Assembly: GCA_900551985.1 (NCBI GenBank)
Contig: URYG01000173.1
Span: forward strand, 1 to 6,754
Length of the DNA: 6,754 nucleotides
Reading direction: 5' to 3'
DNA from: an uncultured Prevotella sp.
Lineage (GTDB): Bacteria > Bacteroidota > Bacteroidia > Bacteroidales > Bacteroidaceae
The position numbers and the translations under genes are program-made. Below, piece after piece: positions 5,787-6,754 of the stretch (positions within the stretch are counted from its first letter, which is position 1; every line of letters starts with the position of its first letter). Under the pieces are notes generated by a model. The model did not search any database. It saw nothing but the letters and a program-made list of their open reading frames with translations, and was not told where the DNA came from.

Positions 5787-6754
5787 CTATCGGACTTGCT
5801 CCTTCTTCAGATGCTTATACAGCCACAGGAAGGCGGGAATGAGGAAGAGATCTGCCATAACCCACGCCACAGGATCGCCGAAGCAGACACCCGTCCAAGC
5901 CAGGGCAGGCACCAGCCAGAGACTCACGCCGCATCTCGCAATCATTTCCATCACGCCACTCAGCAGCGAGAGGTTGCTGTAACCCAACCCCTGGATGCTA
6001 TATCTCAGGATGGTGAGCAAACCTAAACAAGGATAGAAATAGTTGGCGATGCGCATAAACTGGGCAGCATAAGTCACCACTTCTGCCTCGCCCTTATCTA
6101 CGAAGAGCATCATCATCTCATCGGCAAACGGATAGATGAGCAGGAAGGTGAAGACGAAATAAGCCAGCATCATCTTGATGGCAGCCCTTACGCCCTGACC
6201 GATCCGTTCCAATTTCTGAGCGCCTAAGTTCTGTCCGCAATAGGTAGCCATCGCCACTCCGATGTTCTCGAAAACGCAGGTAAAGAGGTATTTGATGCGC
6301 ATAGAGGCAGTAAATGCAGCCACATAAACCGTTCCCAAGGCGTTGTTCGCACTCTGGAGCATAATAAGACCAATGGCGGTAATGGAGAACTGTAGGCCCA
6401 TCGGAACACCATTGTTCAGCAGAATGCTTATCTTCTTATTATCGAATTTTCTTTCTTCTCCCTTCGGAATCAGAATCTGCATCTTCTTCTTGATAAACCA
6501 GATACAGAGCAATACGGAGATTCCCTGCGAAAGCCAAGTGGCAATACCCGCTCCCTCTACGCCTAACCCCATGCCGAGAATCAGAATGCCATCGAGAATG
6601 ATGTTGATGACAGAGGCGGTGATGAGAAAATAGAAAGGCTGCTTCGAGTTGCCCAAGGCACGGATCTGACCGGAAAGCAAGTTGTAGGCGATGGTAAAAG
6701 GAATCGCCACAAACTGCAGCATCAGGAAGATGTAGGCATCATCAAACACCTCCT
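5787..6754 (-). CDS. MATE-family multidrug efflux transporter (C-terminal part)
   Basis: The frame is open to the window's right edge, so the 5' end lies outside. The 320 residues after the edge codons E-V are probably about 70% of a usual 440-450-residue MATE protein. A GTG at 6747-6749 could be read as a start, but the sequence there (EVFDDAYIFL) is internal family sequence. Counting from that GTG, residues 30-38 are RALGNSKQP, a well-kept motif at the end of the first half. Residues 172-177 are GQNLGA, the hallmark of the second half, and SIQGLGYS at 251-258 is the matching loop. About eight hydrophobic helices are visible. MATE proteins export drugs or metabolites using a Na+ or H+ gradient in the inner membrane; the substrate cannot be told. 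The protein ends KHLKKEQVR. It points the same way as the sigma operon but shows no functional link to it. Confidence 0.92.
   Translation of the reverse strand, partial: EVFDDAYIFLMLQFVAIPFTIAYNLLSGQIRALGNSKQPFYFLITASVINIILDGILILGMGLGVEGAGIATWLSQGISVLLCIWFIKKKMQILIPKGEERKFDNKKISILLNNGVPMGLQFSITAIGLIMLQSANNALGTVYVAAFTASMRIKYLFTCVFENIGVAMATYCGQNLGAQKLERIGQGVRAAIKMMLAYFVFTFLLIYPFADEMMMLFVDKGEAEVVTYAAQFMRIANYFYPCLGLLTILRYSIQGLGYSNLSLLSGVMEMIARCGVSLWLVPALAWTGVCFGDPVAWVMADLFLIPAFLWLYKHLKKEQVR

Noticed and set aside
5787..5982. Plus-strand open frames over the MATE 3' end and sigma gene
   Set aside because: They are antisense to confidently identified genes and show no family features.
6747..6749. 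GTG as the start of the MATE protein
   Set aside because: The frame is open beyond it to the window edge, and the residues are internal MATE sequence; a start here would drop the first helices.

Overview
The window looks like chromosomal DNA from a Bacteroidota species, most likely Prevotella/Segatella. The evidence is the Bacteroidetes-type -7 elements (TAnnTTTG), A-rich leaders without Shine-Dalgarno sites, and an ECF sigma / single-pass anti-sigma with a FecR_C (DUF4974)-type end / STN-containing outer-membrane receptor operon. Genus assignment is inference from protein style; no 16S or marker gene is present.

Layout. At the left edge, on the minus strand, is a short N-terminal remnant of an AAA+ ATPase (Walker A present, then in-frame stops). 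Its promoter is bracketed by two copies of CAAAGTATA. Bases 220-799 hold no gene I can support, but contain a MITE-like pair of 35-nt inverted repeats around an AT-rich core and a clear -7 element for the next gene. A plus-strand cytoplasmic TPR protein (800-1669) follows and ends in a textbook intrinsic terminator. The convergent junction 1670-1853 also contains a 16-nt tandem direct repeat and a long dyad (1781-1829).

The main block is a three-gene minus-strand operon read right to left: ECF sigma factor (5682-5131), compact membrane anti-sigma factor (5120-4446), and an outer-membrane beta-barrel receptor with signal peptide, STN, carboxypeptidase-regulatory-like and plug regions (4423-1854). 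Gaps are 10 and 22 nt, so co-transcription is likely. The probable circuit is cell-surface signalling: the receptor senses or imports a ligand, its periplasmic STN domain contacts the anti-sigma C-terminal domain, and the sigma factor is released to transcribe its targets. The receptor reading frame is broken by an apparent one-base deletion near 3621-3625, within or just after the plug. As written, the sequence encodes no full-length receptor, although both halves look otherwise well conserved.

At the right edge is the C-terminal two thirds of a MATE-family efflux transporter, also on the minus strand and cut by the window end.

I do not see a clearly new multi-gene system. The best leads are the broken receptor in an intact signalling operon, the STN-like domain pairing with an unusually small anti-sigma factor, and several non-coding repeat structures that no gene explains.
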